Positions 33,412 to 45,218 of a DNA stretch of 64,000 nt are shown here, piece by piece. The position numbers were made by a program, and so were the translations under genes. The stretch lies in the NCBI GenBank assembly GCA_936432065.2, contig OW386293.2:94819795-94883794 (forward strand), read 5' to 3'. The stretch is from Rutpela maculata (lineage: Eukaryota; Arthropoda; Insecta; Coleoptera; Cerambycidae). The notes below the pieces were generated by a model, which saw nothing but the letters and a program-made list of their open reading frames with translations, did no database searches and was not told the origin of the DNA. Position 1 is the stretch's first letter. Every line of letters starts with the position of its first letter.

Positions 33412-33495
33412 TGTATCAAAATGGGATCACCCGTTAAAGAGATATGAAGCCACAGACAGACAGACATACAAACATATGAGGTCGGGGGTTAAAAA
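33412..33495. repeat. Direct repeat unit 2
   Basis: Same order as 32815-32930, shortened by a deletion between the GACA run and GGTCGGGGGTTAAAA. It abuts the TTAA-flanked unit that starts at 33489. Confidence 0.6.
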
Positions 33496-33639
33496 ATGCT
33501 ATAGCCGGGTAACGGTATAAAATCGGTCTCAGCTCGGACATTCTCATGCATCTAGAAGGCAGTTTTTGAATATTTTTCTTAATTTTTGAATATTTTTTTT
33601 TCTGAGATACGTTACCTTGGATTACTTTGAAACTGTAAT

Positions 33640-34519
33640 GGTACAAATCAGATAATATTTTTAGGAGACTATCAAGATCAAGCAAAAATAATTTTTTGCA
33701 ATTTTGAAAAAGAAATGCTTTTTGTGGAAACCCTACATTTTCAGAAGAAGGGCACACAAAAACACTTCAAGGGCTGTCAGAAAGTATTTGCTCATAGAAA
33801 ATTGTATATTCTACTGACATCTAAACTAAATGAGGAAATCAGTATTTGTCTATAACAGATTTTTTTTATATCTCAGTTAAAATATCAACTGTCCAGTGGT
33901 TTGACAGCAATTTCGGATTTGATAATTAAGAATCCAGCGAGACAGAAAAATCCTGTCAGAATTAACCGATAGTAAACAAATTCTGACAAGTGTGCCTCAC
34001 AGTCATAAGAGTTTGTTGATAGAACTTTTTCTTCAAGAAGAGAAACATAATTGAAACCAAGGACGAGAGTTAAAAAAATGATTTCTATGTTTTTAAGTAT
34101 GTTCTACCACTTTTATTCTTCTGATACTTTTTATTGTTGTGTGAAGATTATAATTTTATCAAATACTTGTAACTGTCCCTCAACTATAACCCAATTTTTT
34201 TCTCAAAGCTGCAAATAATTACTTTTCTTTATAAAAGATGTCATACACATATTTTACAGGATGACATTGGCTCAAAAGAAGTAGGTTTTTAGGTGATTTA
34301 TATCAGATTTTTTAAATTTTTTAATTTTTTTTTAATTAATTTTTTTTAATAAACCATAAATGTCGTGAAAACTTGATTATAAATGGTAATAAGGAATATG
34401 GAAATATCGAAAACAAAAGCAATGTCTACTAAATAGAAGAGCATGTATAATAAACGTAACGTGAATAAGTACAGCAGATAATACATACCACAAAAATATT
34501 CAGAATATTAATTTCTATT
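33640..34519. other. Interior sequence without recognised coding
   Basis: AT-rich, no gene or repeat recognised. Confidence 0.4.
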
Positions 34520-35500
34520 CAATCGTTTCATTAAAAAGGTCATCTTCGCTGCCTTGTCCACCCCCAATTTAGTTCTCAAGTCGCTGTGGACCAAGCCAAA
34601 TGTTGAAAATATCCTTTCTACCGAGGCTGAAGATAGAACAGCGGTGGTTAATTACATAACCTTTTCCTTTAGTATTAATTTTTCAGGATTGTGAAGAGAA
34701 ATTAGAAGATTAGAAATCACAAATCCACCATGCAGAATCATTTTGCAGTCCTTCTACTGCGGGTTTGGATATTAACGAGCCTACTGGCTGTCGGGGTCGG
34801 GACTATTATTCATATGTTTTGGACTGATCATAAATGCTAATAAATGGTACGGGGTAACAGCTGTTTCGTAACATTCTTTGATTTTAATTTGCAATTTTTC
34901 GTGGGTTACAATATTCGCGAGCTTTTTCATAATTTTTTTTCCAGTGCATACTGCATTTGATTATGTGCAATTTTCTCTTTGCAGCCTATCCAAACAAACG
35001 GCCACTGCTTTTAGTGTTTCTATAAGCCATTCACAATTTCTTTTCAAATTGAGATCAGTCACTCGCCTTCTAATATCGATATCAATGTTATCTCGTTCAT
35101 TTTCATCCTCGCATATGGCTATTAAAATATTCCATTTTTTTAATATATGATTTCAAGGAGTCACAAATAGAATTCCAGCGAACTTCTGTTGGTAATGTCA
35201 AGGCAGAACCATTTCTACAAGAAAACTCAGCTCTTGCTTGATGATTATTTCGAAAATATTTTATGACCGGGATAACTTGATTGGTAATATTTTCCATGTT
35301 GGGAGATTGAGCCAAAAATTGATCCTGATGTGCACCACAACGATAAGAGATTATATCCATTCCCAAATCTTTCGAAATCATTGTTCGACATTTTTTCATA
35401 TTAGCAGCGTTGTCGGTAACGATGCTCCTTATCTTGCAACCAAATATCTACTAGCGGTTAATATAATGGCTTCTGAGGATTCTGAGATGCAGGCGGGCGA
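34520..35500 (-). pseudogene. hAT transposase relic
   Basis: Minus-strand reading through several frames gives the conserved order of hAT transposases. VTDNAANMKKC near 35410; YRCGAHQDQFLAQ (the C-x-AH motif) and IKYFRNNHQA, LPTEVRWNSICDSL at 35399-35103; WLIETLKAVAVCLDRLQ, ECYETAVTPYHLLAFMISPK near 35050-34830; and SASVERIFSTFGLVHSDLR at about 34630, the C-terminal dimerisation domain. These enzymes cut and paste DNA with 8-bp duplications. Stops and frameshifts break it, and the N-terminal zinc finger and first catalytic Asp region are not visible. Confidence 0.85.
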
Positions 35501-35540
35501 ACCGTTGCATCGCTACTTAAAGGGAGTCTACAGACCCCCT

Positions 35541-35641
35541 AATTTGTTGGAACCAACTTAGGCGGTATGCTTTGTTTGGCAGGCCGACCGATAGATACCA
35601 ACAAACTTCAAAGCATACCGCCTAAGTTGGCCCCAACAAGT
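35541..35641. repeat. ~100-bp hairpin MITE
   Basis: AATTTGTTGGAACCAACTTA plus GGCGGTATGCTTTG at the left is the inverse of CAAAGCATACCGCC plus TAAGTTGGCCCCAACAAG at the right, about 33 bases per arm with a 30-base loop. Confidence 0.7.
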
Positions 35642-35948
35642 TGATTACACTTTAACGCACGCGTTTTTTATGATTTGTGGAAAATATGAACCATTTTTTT
35701 ATATTTATGATTTTTTTTTATTTAAATCGAAATAAGCAGGAAATGATTTAAATCATATCCATTCCGCATTAAAACTAGATAATTCGAACACATAGGCAAC
35801 ACTGTATGATTGGAAGCGGCGGCCCTCTACGGATAAACATTTTCTTTGAACCGCAGATGCCGACAGTGGAGGTTTCCTTTTATGAAACTGACACCGCCGT
35901 TTTTTTTTTAAGTTTTTTATGTCTCATTATCAATACAATAAACATAAT
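35642..35948. other. Spacer
   Basis: No feature recognised. Confidence 0.4.
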
Positions 35949-36674
35949 AAAAACCGCTGCCCAAGGAATCACTACTTCCACATCCAGATTCTCTATCCAA
36001 GTCACTCACAATGAAAAACTTTGTATGTGAAAATAATTGTTTATGGAACTTTAATAACATAATATTTGAAATCCTCTACCCCAAAAACCCATAAAACGAT
36101 ACCCCACATCGGTAGTGGGCGGGGGTGGTAATAGGGGGTGGTAGTGGGGGGGTGGATAAAGAAAAAAAATATTTTGAGGTTTCTGGTTCCTGTACATACA
36201 ATAAATCACAATTTTTTTTCATCCCCTTTAATAAGGAGGTGGGGGTGGTAATGGGGGTGGCTAATGCCAAAAATTTTTTTGAGACCTTAGCTTCTCTTGT
36301 ATATACTAAATACCAATTTCATGGACGCTTACCTGCTTGATTTACCCATTTACCCCAAATTTACCCCAATTTACCCCCCAAACCTTCGACGGAACAAGAT
36401 GAAAATATAATCTAGTTCTAGATCTCGTTAAAGTACATATGTGTACCAAATTTCAAGTCAATATCTTAAACGGTTCCAGAGTAAACGTGCGCACAAAAAA
36501 AAGTTACAGACAGACAGACCGACAGACAGACAGACAGACCGACAGACAGACAGAAATTTTTTTTTCGCTCAAACTTAAAATCTCGACGTTTCATGACATT
36601 TTAAGCCTATTTGGACAATAAAAATTTTTAAAAATTTTTTTGTCGTTACTATACTTCCACTGGACGTGGAAGTA
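35949..36674 (+). mobile_element. HINE-type non-autonomous Helitron, copy D
   Basis: Complete copy in plus orientation: AAACCGCTGCCCAAGGAATC, subterminal ACTTCCACATCCAG, GGTGGTAG-rich centre, the longest GACA/GACC microsatellite of the family (about 36508-36556), and terminal hairpin ACTTCCACTGGACGTGGAAG. Inserted inside the 33.5-39.1 kb unit. Confidence 0.8.
36508..36556 (+). repeat. (GACA)n/(GACC) microsatellite
   Basis: Roughly twelve four-base units of GACA with interspersed GACC, the RGAC form of the GTCY repeat that marks HINE elements. It accounts for the KSYRQTDRQTD-like repeat in the plus-strand frame, which is not a gene. Confidence 0.85.
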
Positions 36675-36860
36675 AAAGGGAGATGCAGGTCGCAAGATGA
36701 CATTGAACTGTACTGAATTACTGACTTACACAATATTTTATATATTAAACCCGAATACAACCTGTCCTGAAAGTATTAGTTTTTTAGAAAAAACTGTTGG
36801 AGTAAAGCAAAAATTTTATAAGACTTTTTTGTTTCTTTTTGGGTGAATATATTATAGAAT
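36675..36860. other. Spacer
   Basis: No feature recognised. Confidence 0.4.
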
Positions 36861-38815
36861 ACAATAGAATAGAAAATCTTTATTGTGTCAAAACACAAAG
36901 GGTATTAGGTACAGTAAAAACTGATATTGAAACCTAAACCTAACAGCTTAATAATATACAAGAAACAAAAACAAAAAAAACACACACAAATTTAACTAAT
37001 CTTTAAAATAACAATTAAAATTTTCACTACTAAAACAAAGTGATGTCAGATAAATAAAAGACATTAAAAGAGGTTCAAATTGATCCTGAGTTCATTGTTT
37101 TTGATAATATTTATTATTATTCTTTTATACACTGTATATGACATTTGGAAGACATCAACTGGAGATCAACTGGAAGGGCCAAATGTGGTACCAAATAGGA
37201 GAAGCTAGAGCAAAAACCAGTAGTGCGATGGTGTGGTAGGTCTAATGTATTTGGAACGTGCCTGAGAGTACGTTCGTGAATTTCATTGCGCCTTACTAAT
37301 TTACTATTTAAATAAGCAGGTAATTTGAATTTTAAAATATTATATAGTAGACAACAAAAATGAACGAATCTTCGTTTCTGCATTTTTAAAAGTTCAAACT
37401 GATGAATATATGGTGTTACATGAGCAAACAGGGGAATATTAGTAATGAATTTCAAACTTAAATTTTGCAATTTTTGTAGCTTATTATTATCATAGGTATT
37501 TTTTGCAAATCGGAGGTGAAGATACTGAACAGAAGAGGCCCTAGGACTGAGTCTTGTGGTACCCCAGGAATTAAATCCTTTGGTTCTGAATATATCTTTC
37601 CCACTGGACTGTTCAAGCAAACAATTTGCCGACGCCCTTTTAGGTATGATTCCATCCAATCTAAGAGATTGTTGTAAAATCCAAAATACTGTAATTTGCT
37701 GATCAAAACATCAATACTGATGGAATCGAAAGCTTTCGACATATCTAATAATATTAGAGACGTATTTTTTTATTGATCTGTAGCGCCGAGAATATCATCT
37801 ACGACTGTTGTTAATGCGGTGGTGGTACTGTGTTTTTCTCGAAAGCCCGACTGGTTATGTGGCAAAACATTATTTTTATGCATAAGTCGCTAGTTGTTCA
37901 TGTAGTGCAGCTTTTGCAATCTTTAGTGGTACTGATAGTAGACTTATTGGCCTTAGATCGTTTAAGTTTTCCGGATTTCTATTTTTTGGTATTGGTTTTA
38001 CGATGGACATACCATACATACCATAGAGAGGCGACACTACCCTGCTCGAATGAAATATTGATTAAATGTGTAAGTGGAACAGAAATAAGCGGGAGACTTA
38101 ACTGCAACATTCTTCCAGAAATACCATCTGATCAGATAGTGTACGATTTTTGTTTTTTTTATCAATTTTGAAATAGTTTCGGTCTGAACTGGTATATATT
38201 CGAAACATAACGAATTATTAAAGTTTGCAAGATCAATTTCAGGGGGTGGGATAGAGTCTATGAAATGATTATTAATTAAGTCAGGGTTATCGAATTTATC
38301 TGGTAAATTAGTTATTGGCGGCTTATTTACAACACCTTGACTTTGTCAAGTGCTCCATAATTTTTTCGAATCCGACTTACATTCATATAATTTTGTTTTG
38401 AAATATGCTCTTTTTTCACTTTGTACGGCACATGCATAAAAGTTTCTAATTTGGCATTAATATTCACGATGCGATTGTAACTGAGTTTTATTATATCTAT
38501 TCCAGGCATTGACTTTCATGTTTTTCATGTGTTTTAAATTTTGAATGAACCAAGGCATATTTGGTTTTTTATTACGCCTATATTGTGTAATAATTGGCGC
38601 GTGTTTGTCAAATAAATCTATTATAATCTTATTAAAATATTCCACCTTTTCGTTTAGAGATTCCATACGGTACATAATATTCCAATCGATCGCATTCGTC
38701 ATTTTGAAAGGTTTCTATATGAAAATTTTTGTAAGAACGAAATGTATTTATAATGTTTGAATTTACAAAATTGATATATTTTTTTAAGCAATTATATTTT
38801 GATCGGACAAACAAA
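36861..38815 (-). mobile_element. CR1/Jockey-like LINE relic, 5'-truncated with YADD deleted
   Basis: Minus-strand order: endonuclease-RT linker (DKHAPIITQYRRNKKP at 38702-38457), then SIVKPIPKNR, DLRPISLLSVPLK, HNQSGFREKHSTTTAL, DMSKAFDSISIDV and PGVPQDSVLGPLLFS, all RT landmarks. The sequence then jumps from just before the YADD motif to the C-terminal region (KLQKLQNLSLKFITNI, HHRT) ending at 37117 with a stop, followed by a 3'UTR and an AT-rich 3' end near 36861. Many stops and shifts make it an old relic. Confidence 0.8.
37117..37742 (-). pseudogene. LINE RT core joined to C-terminus across an internal deletion
   Basis: The frame 37742-37458 carries MSKAFDSISIDVLISKLQ and GVPQDSVLGPLLFSIF; frame 37659-37117 carries the C-terminal region. 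Between IFTSDL and the QKLQN block about 150-200 residues usual for the family are missing, including the catalytic YADD box. Also note GVPQD in place of the invariant GVPQG. Confidence 0.75.
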
Positions 38816-39103
38816 TATCCAAAACGTCACTTTCACGCAAAATATTTCTACGTATACAGCGGACACCCTGTAGAGTAAGCGTGATCCCTTAAAAATACTA
38901 TGACATGCGCCATATCGACTCCTATAATATATTGTAGTTTGAAACTAATCCAAGGTAATGTTTCCCAGAAAAAAAATATTTTTGAAAAATAAAATGTTTC
39001 AAAAACTGACAATTTCTAGACGAATGATACACTCACACAAAAAACATTAGCGAAATCCGATCTGAGGCCGATTTTATGTCGTTACCCAGCTATAGCCTTT
39101 TAA

Positions 39104-40424
39104 ATTTACTTCAAGAATCTAGTGGTTCTATCGTTCTATCATCTGGTGATACTGGGAGACCCTGTGCATAGTTTTGATTTTAACATAGGCTAACTCTCAA
39201 ATGGCACTAGAGAAGATAGCCTCGAGAAATGTATACAATTCTGTGAAATATTCCTCATCGACTAATTCAATTTTAATAATATGTATACCGCCCCAAGCAC
39301 ACATTTTATTTTTCAGTCATACGTATACCCAAGGAAATACCCTGAATCAAAGCATAAATATTAAAAACTTGATTTTTTATAGTTTCGACGTAAAAGCATC
39401 GTTATATCAAGTTTTATACGCATACAAATAAGGTAGGAAATGGGAAATACGAAACAAGATAAGGTCGATAACTTTTACTGGAAACTAAGATAATTCCAGA
39501 ACCGTTGTGGAATTTTCAACGTTTATAACAAATTCTAGGAAAGATAATGATGCACTAAGGAATAACGCACTATTCTAGGTCATAGTTTTATGTTTAAGCT
39601 TGGATAATATACAATGAAATATTGCGTAACTTTAAAATATGTATAAAAATAGGAAAGTCATTTTTAAAGGCATATGTTAAAACGTCAAGTTTTTTGTAAA
39701 GAATCTAATTGTAAAAATTCCGCGAAAAACTTCAATTAAAACTATGTATAATTGCTAACCAACATGGGGTATTTAATTAGTGCTTATCTTTTGTTAAATA
39801 GTCGACTTTCATTAACCACGTGCGTTTTGCAGCTTGACACAAAAAAGTTAAATTTGACTTACATTTTAACAGTATTTCAGATATCTCGATATCTTCAAAA
39901 AAATATAAATCATAGAAAATGCTACCAGTGCTTATTTTGGGTATTGCCCATTGATATTAGACCTAAAATCGGGGAATAGAGGAAACAACATAAAATTTTA
40001 TCCTCTGGGGATTACACGCTCCATGGCTATCTTTAAGAAACAAAAGAATTTCCAAGACACAAGTGTGAGCTTCACCCTTAAAAACCACCCCTAATGTACC
40101 CCGCCGCAGTTTTTCGCATTTTCCCGCGAAATAGTTTTTCCCACAAAAAATTTTATACTTATTGATAATATTCTACATAAGATTTGTTATAAATAAAGTC
40201 CTATACACGATTTCGATAGGCGCAATGGTTTTTAAGCAATATACGAACAAACTAAAGAATTGGTCTCCAATCGACTCGCGCTTCGCGTTTTTTCAATAGA
40301 GTATGGTCAGGTATACTATTAAATAGACCCTTATATCCTTTCTACCTATGTAAATTGAAATGTGTATGTGTTTATGCATTTTCTTAAATAAAAAATGTAT
40401 TAATTAATATTAAATACATAAGGA
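39104..40424. other. Non-coding AT-rich stretch
   Basis: No gene recognised; short open frames without motifs. Confidence 0.4.
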
Positions 40425-40472
40425 TATACTGGTCTGCCGGACAGACCATCTTTTTTTGTGGACCTGTGTTGT
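40425..40472. repeat. Terminal fragment of the GGTCTG-type transposon, second copy
   Basis: ATACTGGTCTGCCGGACAGA, then CCATC, a T-run and GTGGACCTGTGTT. Better preserved hairpin than the copy at 115-170. Confidence 0.5.
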
Positions 40473-40670
40473 GTATAAAACAATTCAGACCTGCATACGA
40501 AAGATGGCAAGTAGGGACACATCCCGTATTGGATGTTTAATCACAACTGCATACACAATGGTGAGAGTTAGGATATCAGTCGACTGGCACAAAAAGATTC
40601 AAATAATTCCTTAGAAAGTATATTTATCATTTTTGATTTTAGAGCTAAAAGGATTTATGACTGTAATTTA
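40473..40670. other. Spacer
   Basis: Nothing recognised. Confidence 0.4.
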
Positions 40671-41683
40671 AGTGGAGTCAAATTAGGACTAAAAATTCGC
40701 AATGTGAATTGTCTGGTCAGGGCAGTTTTTTTGTTTCAACGTGTTCAGGGGATCAACTTAAGTTCACAGTTCAGTTCTGCAGTTTCTGCGAGGTGGGCGT
40801 ATTGTTTATTTAAACAATTAAATTTTTTAGACTGTGTTTTTCATCGGTTTTCTTTGAACATCTCGAAATCTATAAGTCCTATGGAAAACAACAAAAAGAA
40901 GGAAAGTGTTCGTTATGAGCTGTACAATAAAAGCAAATAAACTATAATTCGTTAAAATTGTTATTATTATTTACAAAAAATTGAATATTGCAAAATTATG
41001 CGTTTCCAAACAAATCACTGTTCTTTCAAAAATAATGGATAATATTCAAAGAAATTTTGGAGAAATATAGCTCTTATAAAGTACAATCACCACTTAAAAT
41101 TTCAAATTAAAATGATTACTAAAACGGCTCAAACATACAATTATTGCTAAAACTTTGCACCCTTGTGAAATCCTGCCATCAAGACCAAGAAATCTGTACG
41201 ATGGCTCAAATTGTAACGTTCTATAAGTACTTCAAGATTACGGAGAAAAACATGTTTTTTTGAAAATTTAAACCCGTTTTATTGCAATTGTTTATAGTTT
41301 TCTAAATTGTAGTTATAATCAAATTCAAATAACTCTCTGGTTTCTTTATTTATTAAAAAACGGTAAAGGAGTAATGAAAGTAAATTAAAAAAGGTAACTG
41401 AAACAAAAATTAATGCTCTACTTGCATTTGGAGCTGAGATACGTTAGTTTTTACATTTAAGTCACTTATAAATAAACTAATCGATATTTCTTATTGAAAT
41501 TTGGACTGGTAATTCTCCAATGTCTATTTTGTCTCTGCTACTTGAAAATAATCCAAAGCTACAATTGTTAAAAGATACTGCATAGAGACCTGAAAGTGGG
41601 GTCTTCAGTGATTTTGTTAGAGATCCGAATATCACCAAATACTTCTACAAGTTATATTATGTTCTTACAAATCGGACCCAAGT

Positions 41684-41765
41684 CACTAGGTGGCCGAGTG
41701 GTTAAGCCAGCAATTTTTATTAAGGGTGAGGACGTTTCGGGTTCAAATCCTGCTCTCGAAATATA
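41684..41765 (+). tRNA. tRNA-like sequence (Ser/Leu type), probably a pseudogene
   Basis: A-box TGGCCGAGTGG (41691-41701) and B-box GGTTCAAATCC (41740-41750) are perfect matches to the internal RNA polymerase III promoter, and GGTGGCCGAGTGGTTAAG is the usual start of eukaryotic tRNA-Ser. The 38-base A-to-B spacing suits a type II tRNA with a long variable arm. Against a working tRNA: the acceptor strands CACTAGG and CTCTCGA do not pair, the D-stem partner reads GCC where GGC is expected, and no good anticodon stem forms. It lies at the centre of the palindrome 40671-42830. I call it a tRNA pseudogene or tRNA-derived promoter that may still be transcribed. Confidence 0.5.
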
Positions 41766-41772
41766 TTTTTTT
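41766..41772 (+). terminator. T-run terminator for the tRNA-like unit
   Basis: Seven Ts, 16 bases after the B-box end, are enough for RNA polymerase III termination. Confidence 0.5.
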
Positions 41773-42830
41773 ATTATATCAGTGATATTAAAAGTTTTAC
41801 AAAATTGTATACATGAATATAAGGGTAGTTATTCAAGTTGAGTTTACCATTTTCGTGACAAAAATTTAAAGAATTATAAAAAAAATTAAAAATGCGGATT
41901 TTGTTCTCAAAGCCGTTTTATTCGATGTTATTTTAACAATTGTAGCTTTGGATTTGATTATCTTCAAATAACAGAAACAAAATAATAAGAATTGGAGAAT
42001 AATCAGCCCAAATTTCAAGAAGAAATATCGATTTGTTTATTTATAAGTGACCTAAACGTAAAAACTAACGTATCTCAGCTCCAAATGCAAGTTGAGCATT
42101 TTTTTTTCAAAAGTTGTGTTTTTAATCTACTTTCATTACTCTTTTACCGTTTTTGATTTCATAAAAAAACCAGAGAGTTACTTGAATTTGTTTATAACTA
42201 AAATTTCGAAAACTATAAACAGAGGCAATAAAACAAGTTTAAATTTTGAAAAAAAAAAATTTTTTCTCCGTAATCTTAAAGTACTTATAGAATGCTACGA
42301 TTTGAGCCATCGTACAGATTTCTTGGTCTTGATGGCAGGATTTCTCAAGGGTGCAAAGTTTTAGCAATAATTGTATATTTTAGCCGTTTTAGTAACAATT
42401 TTGATTTGAAATTTTAAGTGGTGACTGTACTTTATAAGAGCTATACTTTTCCAAAATTTCAGTTAATATTATCCATTATTTTGGAAAGAACAGTGATTTG
42501 TTTAAAAATGCATAATATTGCAATGTTCAATTTTTTAAGAAAATAATAACAATTGGAATGAATTATAGCTTATGTACTTTTATTGTACAGTTCAAAACGA
42601 ACATTTTCCTTCTTTTTATTGTTTTCCATAGGACTTATAGATTTCGAGTTATTCAAAGAAAACCTATGGAAAAAACGGTCTAAAAAATTAAATTGTTTGA
42701 ATAAACAATATGCCGACCTCGCAGAAACTGAAGAACTGAACTATGAATTTAAGGTGACTCGTAAACACGTAAAAACAGAAAAACTGCCCTGACCAGACAA
42801 TTCACATTAAAATCCTAATTTGACTCCACT

Positions 42831-43080
42831 ATTATGTATCATAAACATTTTGGATCGCTTGTGGCTATTGGCGATTATATTATTCGTCGGAACTGAACAC
42901 GAAATGCTTTTTACGGCAATATGAGTTATATGAGGTTTTCTGCAAAACGTACTGGCTACTTATAACCCAATAAGAATAATGTTATTTCGCTTCGCTTTCG
43001 CTATGGGGATATCCGTGTACTGATTTAAAGATGATTTTTCCCATTTTCAATAATTTTGATAAAAATTAATTTGTCACTCT
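42831..43080. other. Spacer
   Basis: Nothing recognised. Confidence 0.4.
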
Positions 43081-43565
43081 TATAGTCCAAGACCCCGTGG
43101 AAAGTCACCGCCACCGCGGATTTGAAAAATTTGAGTGAAAATTGACTGTAGAAAAACATACGAACAAAATGAGCCCGGTATGACGAGGTTTTTCTTGCCG
43201 GAAGTATTTTTAAATAAATTATTTATCATTAAAAAACAATAATGTTTTACCGTTTTCGCGGAAATTGATTTTAATTCGAGCATTTTTTAGGAAATTTCAT
43301 GCTCTTTCAGAAGAACCTGGTATGTCAACTCTACTCTGCTGAAAATGTATGTCATACCTATTTGAAGGAGTTGATAGGTAACAAAGTTTTACCGTTATGG
43401 CGTGAAAACATTTTTTTTAACAACCGGTAAATACTTCCGGCAAGAAAAACCTCGTCATACCGGGCTCATTTTGTTCGTATGGTTTTCTACAGTCAGTTTT
43501 CACTAGGATTTTTCAAATCCGCGATGACGGTAGGTACTTTAGATGTCACGGGATCCCCGCCTATT
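43081..43565. repeat. Foldback MITE with ~170-bp arms
   Basis: CGGATTTGAAAAATTTGAG, GACTGTAGAAAAACATACG, AACAAAATGAGCCCGGTATG, ACGAGGTTTTTCTTGCCGG on the left (43118-43202) recur inverted at 43435-43525. Ends are near GACCCCGTGG (left) and CACGGGATCC (right). Non-coding. Confidence 0.75.
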
Positions 43566-43655
43566 AATAACGTTAAAAATTGTCCATTAAAATAATAGCA
43601 ATTTTTGTGAGAAATCTCAGTTTCGAAGGTACTTTCAGATTCACTGCACTTTCCA
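43566..43655. other. Spacer
   Basis: Nothing recognised. Confidence 0.4.
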
Positions 43656-44090
43656 AAGGGTATAGCCGGATAAGTTAGGAAAATGTGCCCTTGCACTTAC
43701 TTAGTTAAAATGGCTTCCAGATGATGCAGTTTATAGAGTATATTACACGGTAAAAATTTTAACCCTCTACTATCAACCTACGAAGGTGGAAAAAAAAAAT
43801 AATATGTCCTTAACTATTATATATTTTTTCTCTGCTTCTATGCATCCGATCGATTTGAAATGTAGCACGAGTATTGCTTGCATGCAGATAACTTACTCCA
43901 AAAAATAAGGTCATTTTACGACCATTTTAACCATGGGAAAAAAAATATAAACTTTTTTTCGAGGACAAAAGTGTGGCCACCTTTGAGGTACAATCACCAT
44001 TCTATGATAATAATAATAATAATAATATTTATTCACCATTTTTGTATAGATACAGTATATGTATATATGGTAAGTCAGTAAAAATATAAA

Positions 44091-45218
44091 CTATGAATAT
44101 ATATCTAAATTACAACAACAGTAATAATGTGTAAAAAAACAACTTAATCTACTAGACCAACAGTGACAAATTAAAAATAAGACTAAATAGAAAGAGACAA
44201 TGAATTGTGTCCCTGTAGTTCTATGTAAAAATTCATTAACGCTGTAGTAGCCAGTGTCAAGTAGTAAGTCCTTAACCTTTTTTTTGTATCTCAAGAGATT
44301 TAAACTTTTAACATTTTCAGGAAGGCTATTGTGTAGCATTATTGCGTTATAATAAAGAGATTCTTTGAAAGTAGAGGTTCTGTGAAAGGGAATAGTTAGT
44401 AAATTTCCATGTCTCGTGTTATAGTCATGGTTTTCAGCTTGTATATGAAACTTATGTAGATTGGACTTTAGATGTATTAAACACTTGTATATGTATATAC
44501 ACGGAACTGTCAATATTCTCTTGGAGATAAAGGTATCTCTACAACTTTCTCTATACTTTAATTTGAAAATAAGTCTAATCAGCCGTTTTTGAAGTATAAA
44601 AACTCTTGATCCTTCACTAGATTTTCCCCAAAGAGAAATATTTAGGGCTATATGAGAATAGGCTAGAGCATAATAGACATTTAGTAAGCCTTCCTCATTT
44701 AATATGTTTGTCAACTGGTAGATTGCATAATATGCTTTGTTTAATTTAATGCACACGTAGTCGATATGTGGAACCCACGACAATGTACTGTCAATGAATG
44801 TACCCAGAAATTTTGAGCTTTCGCTTAAGGGGATATCTTTGAGCACAATATTTCTCCTCATTTTAAAATCTATAAATACCGTCTTGTTCCCATTTAACAT
44901 CAATTTGTTACGATCACACCAACTTCGCATTTCGTCCAGCGTTGTATTTATATGTGAGCTGAGCTCCTCAATACTCGAGGCAGAAATACAGATGGTGGTG
45001 TCATCAGCATACATAATTGTAAGTCCTTTGGTAATATGACTCGGTAAATCATTAATGTAGATGGAGAACAACAGCGGTCCAAGAATAGATCCTTGAGGAA
45101 CTCCCAATGTAACCGCTTGTGTAATAGAATATGATTCATTGACTTTAACTGTTAGTGTTCGATTATCCATAAATGATTTAATGAGTTCAAGAGTAATGCC
45201 TCTTATACCAATATTTTC
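44091..45218 (-). pseudogene. LINE ORF2 C-terminal part: RT palm and thumb
   Basis: Begins in the middle of RT because of the hAT insertion: IGIRGITLELIKSFMDNR, then LGVPQGSILGPLLFSIYIND, the catalytic YADDTT, SSKFLGTFID, and a C-terminal region with NYNTRHG and YYNAIMLHNSLP, stop at 44091. All RT residues normally needed in this part are present, so inactivity comes from the insertion, an upstream frameshift and missing endonuclease. The apparent ATG start at 45230 lies in the hAT element and is accidental. Confidence 0.9.

Larger units (their letters stand above)
33489..39103. mobile_element. 5.6 kb unit with inverted CTATAGC(C)GGGTAACG ends and TTAA on both sides
   Basis: Left: TTAA at 33489, then GCTATAGCCGGGTAACGG and TAAAATCGGTCTCAG. 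Right, inverted: CTGAGGCCGATTTTATG, CGTTACCCAGCTATAGCC, then TTAA at 39100. Pairing continues inward on the left to about 33640 (ACGTTACCTTGGATTACTTT with AAACTAATCCAAGGTAATGT on the right at 38942). TTAA targets are typical of piggyBac and Kolobok elements. The interior has been filled by a hAT transposase relic, a HINE and a LINE, so no transposase of the outer element is recognisable. Confidence 0.55.
40671..42830. mobile_element. 2.16 kb palindrome with ~900-bp arms
   Basis: Left end AGTGGAGTCAAATTAGGA and right end TCCTAATTTGACTCCACT are exact inverses. The arms (40671-41572 and 41934-42830) align along their whole length with scattered mismatches and small indels. The centre of ~360 bases is unpaired and contains a tRNA-like sequence. 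Open frames in the arms (for example 40704-40940, 42092-42364) differ between the arms and show no protein family, so the arms are non-coding. I infer a large foldback transposon; no target duplication is obvious. Confidence 0.8.

Noticed and set aside
32815..33495. LTR pair around 0.5 kb
   Set aside because: The two direct repeats are ~85-115 bp, lack TG...CA ends, primer site and polypurine tract.
36508..36556. Regular short repeats as a CRISPR-like array
   Set aside because: Simple tetranucleotide microsatellite without spacers, in a eukaryotic genome.
36439..36621. Plus-strand ORF with a repeated QTDR motif (also at 56446-56697)
   Set aside because: The repeat is the translated GACA microsatellite of HINE elements; not a protein.
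37830..38171. 113-codon plus-strand ORF
   Set aside because: Antisense to RT motifs of the LINE relic; no motif of its own.
40704..40940. Plus-strand ORF in the left arm of the 40.7-42.8 kb palindrome
   Set aside because: The mirrored arm does not keep the frame; no family resemblance.
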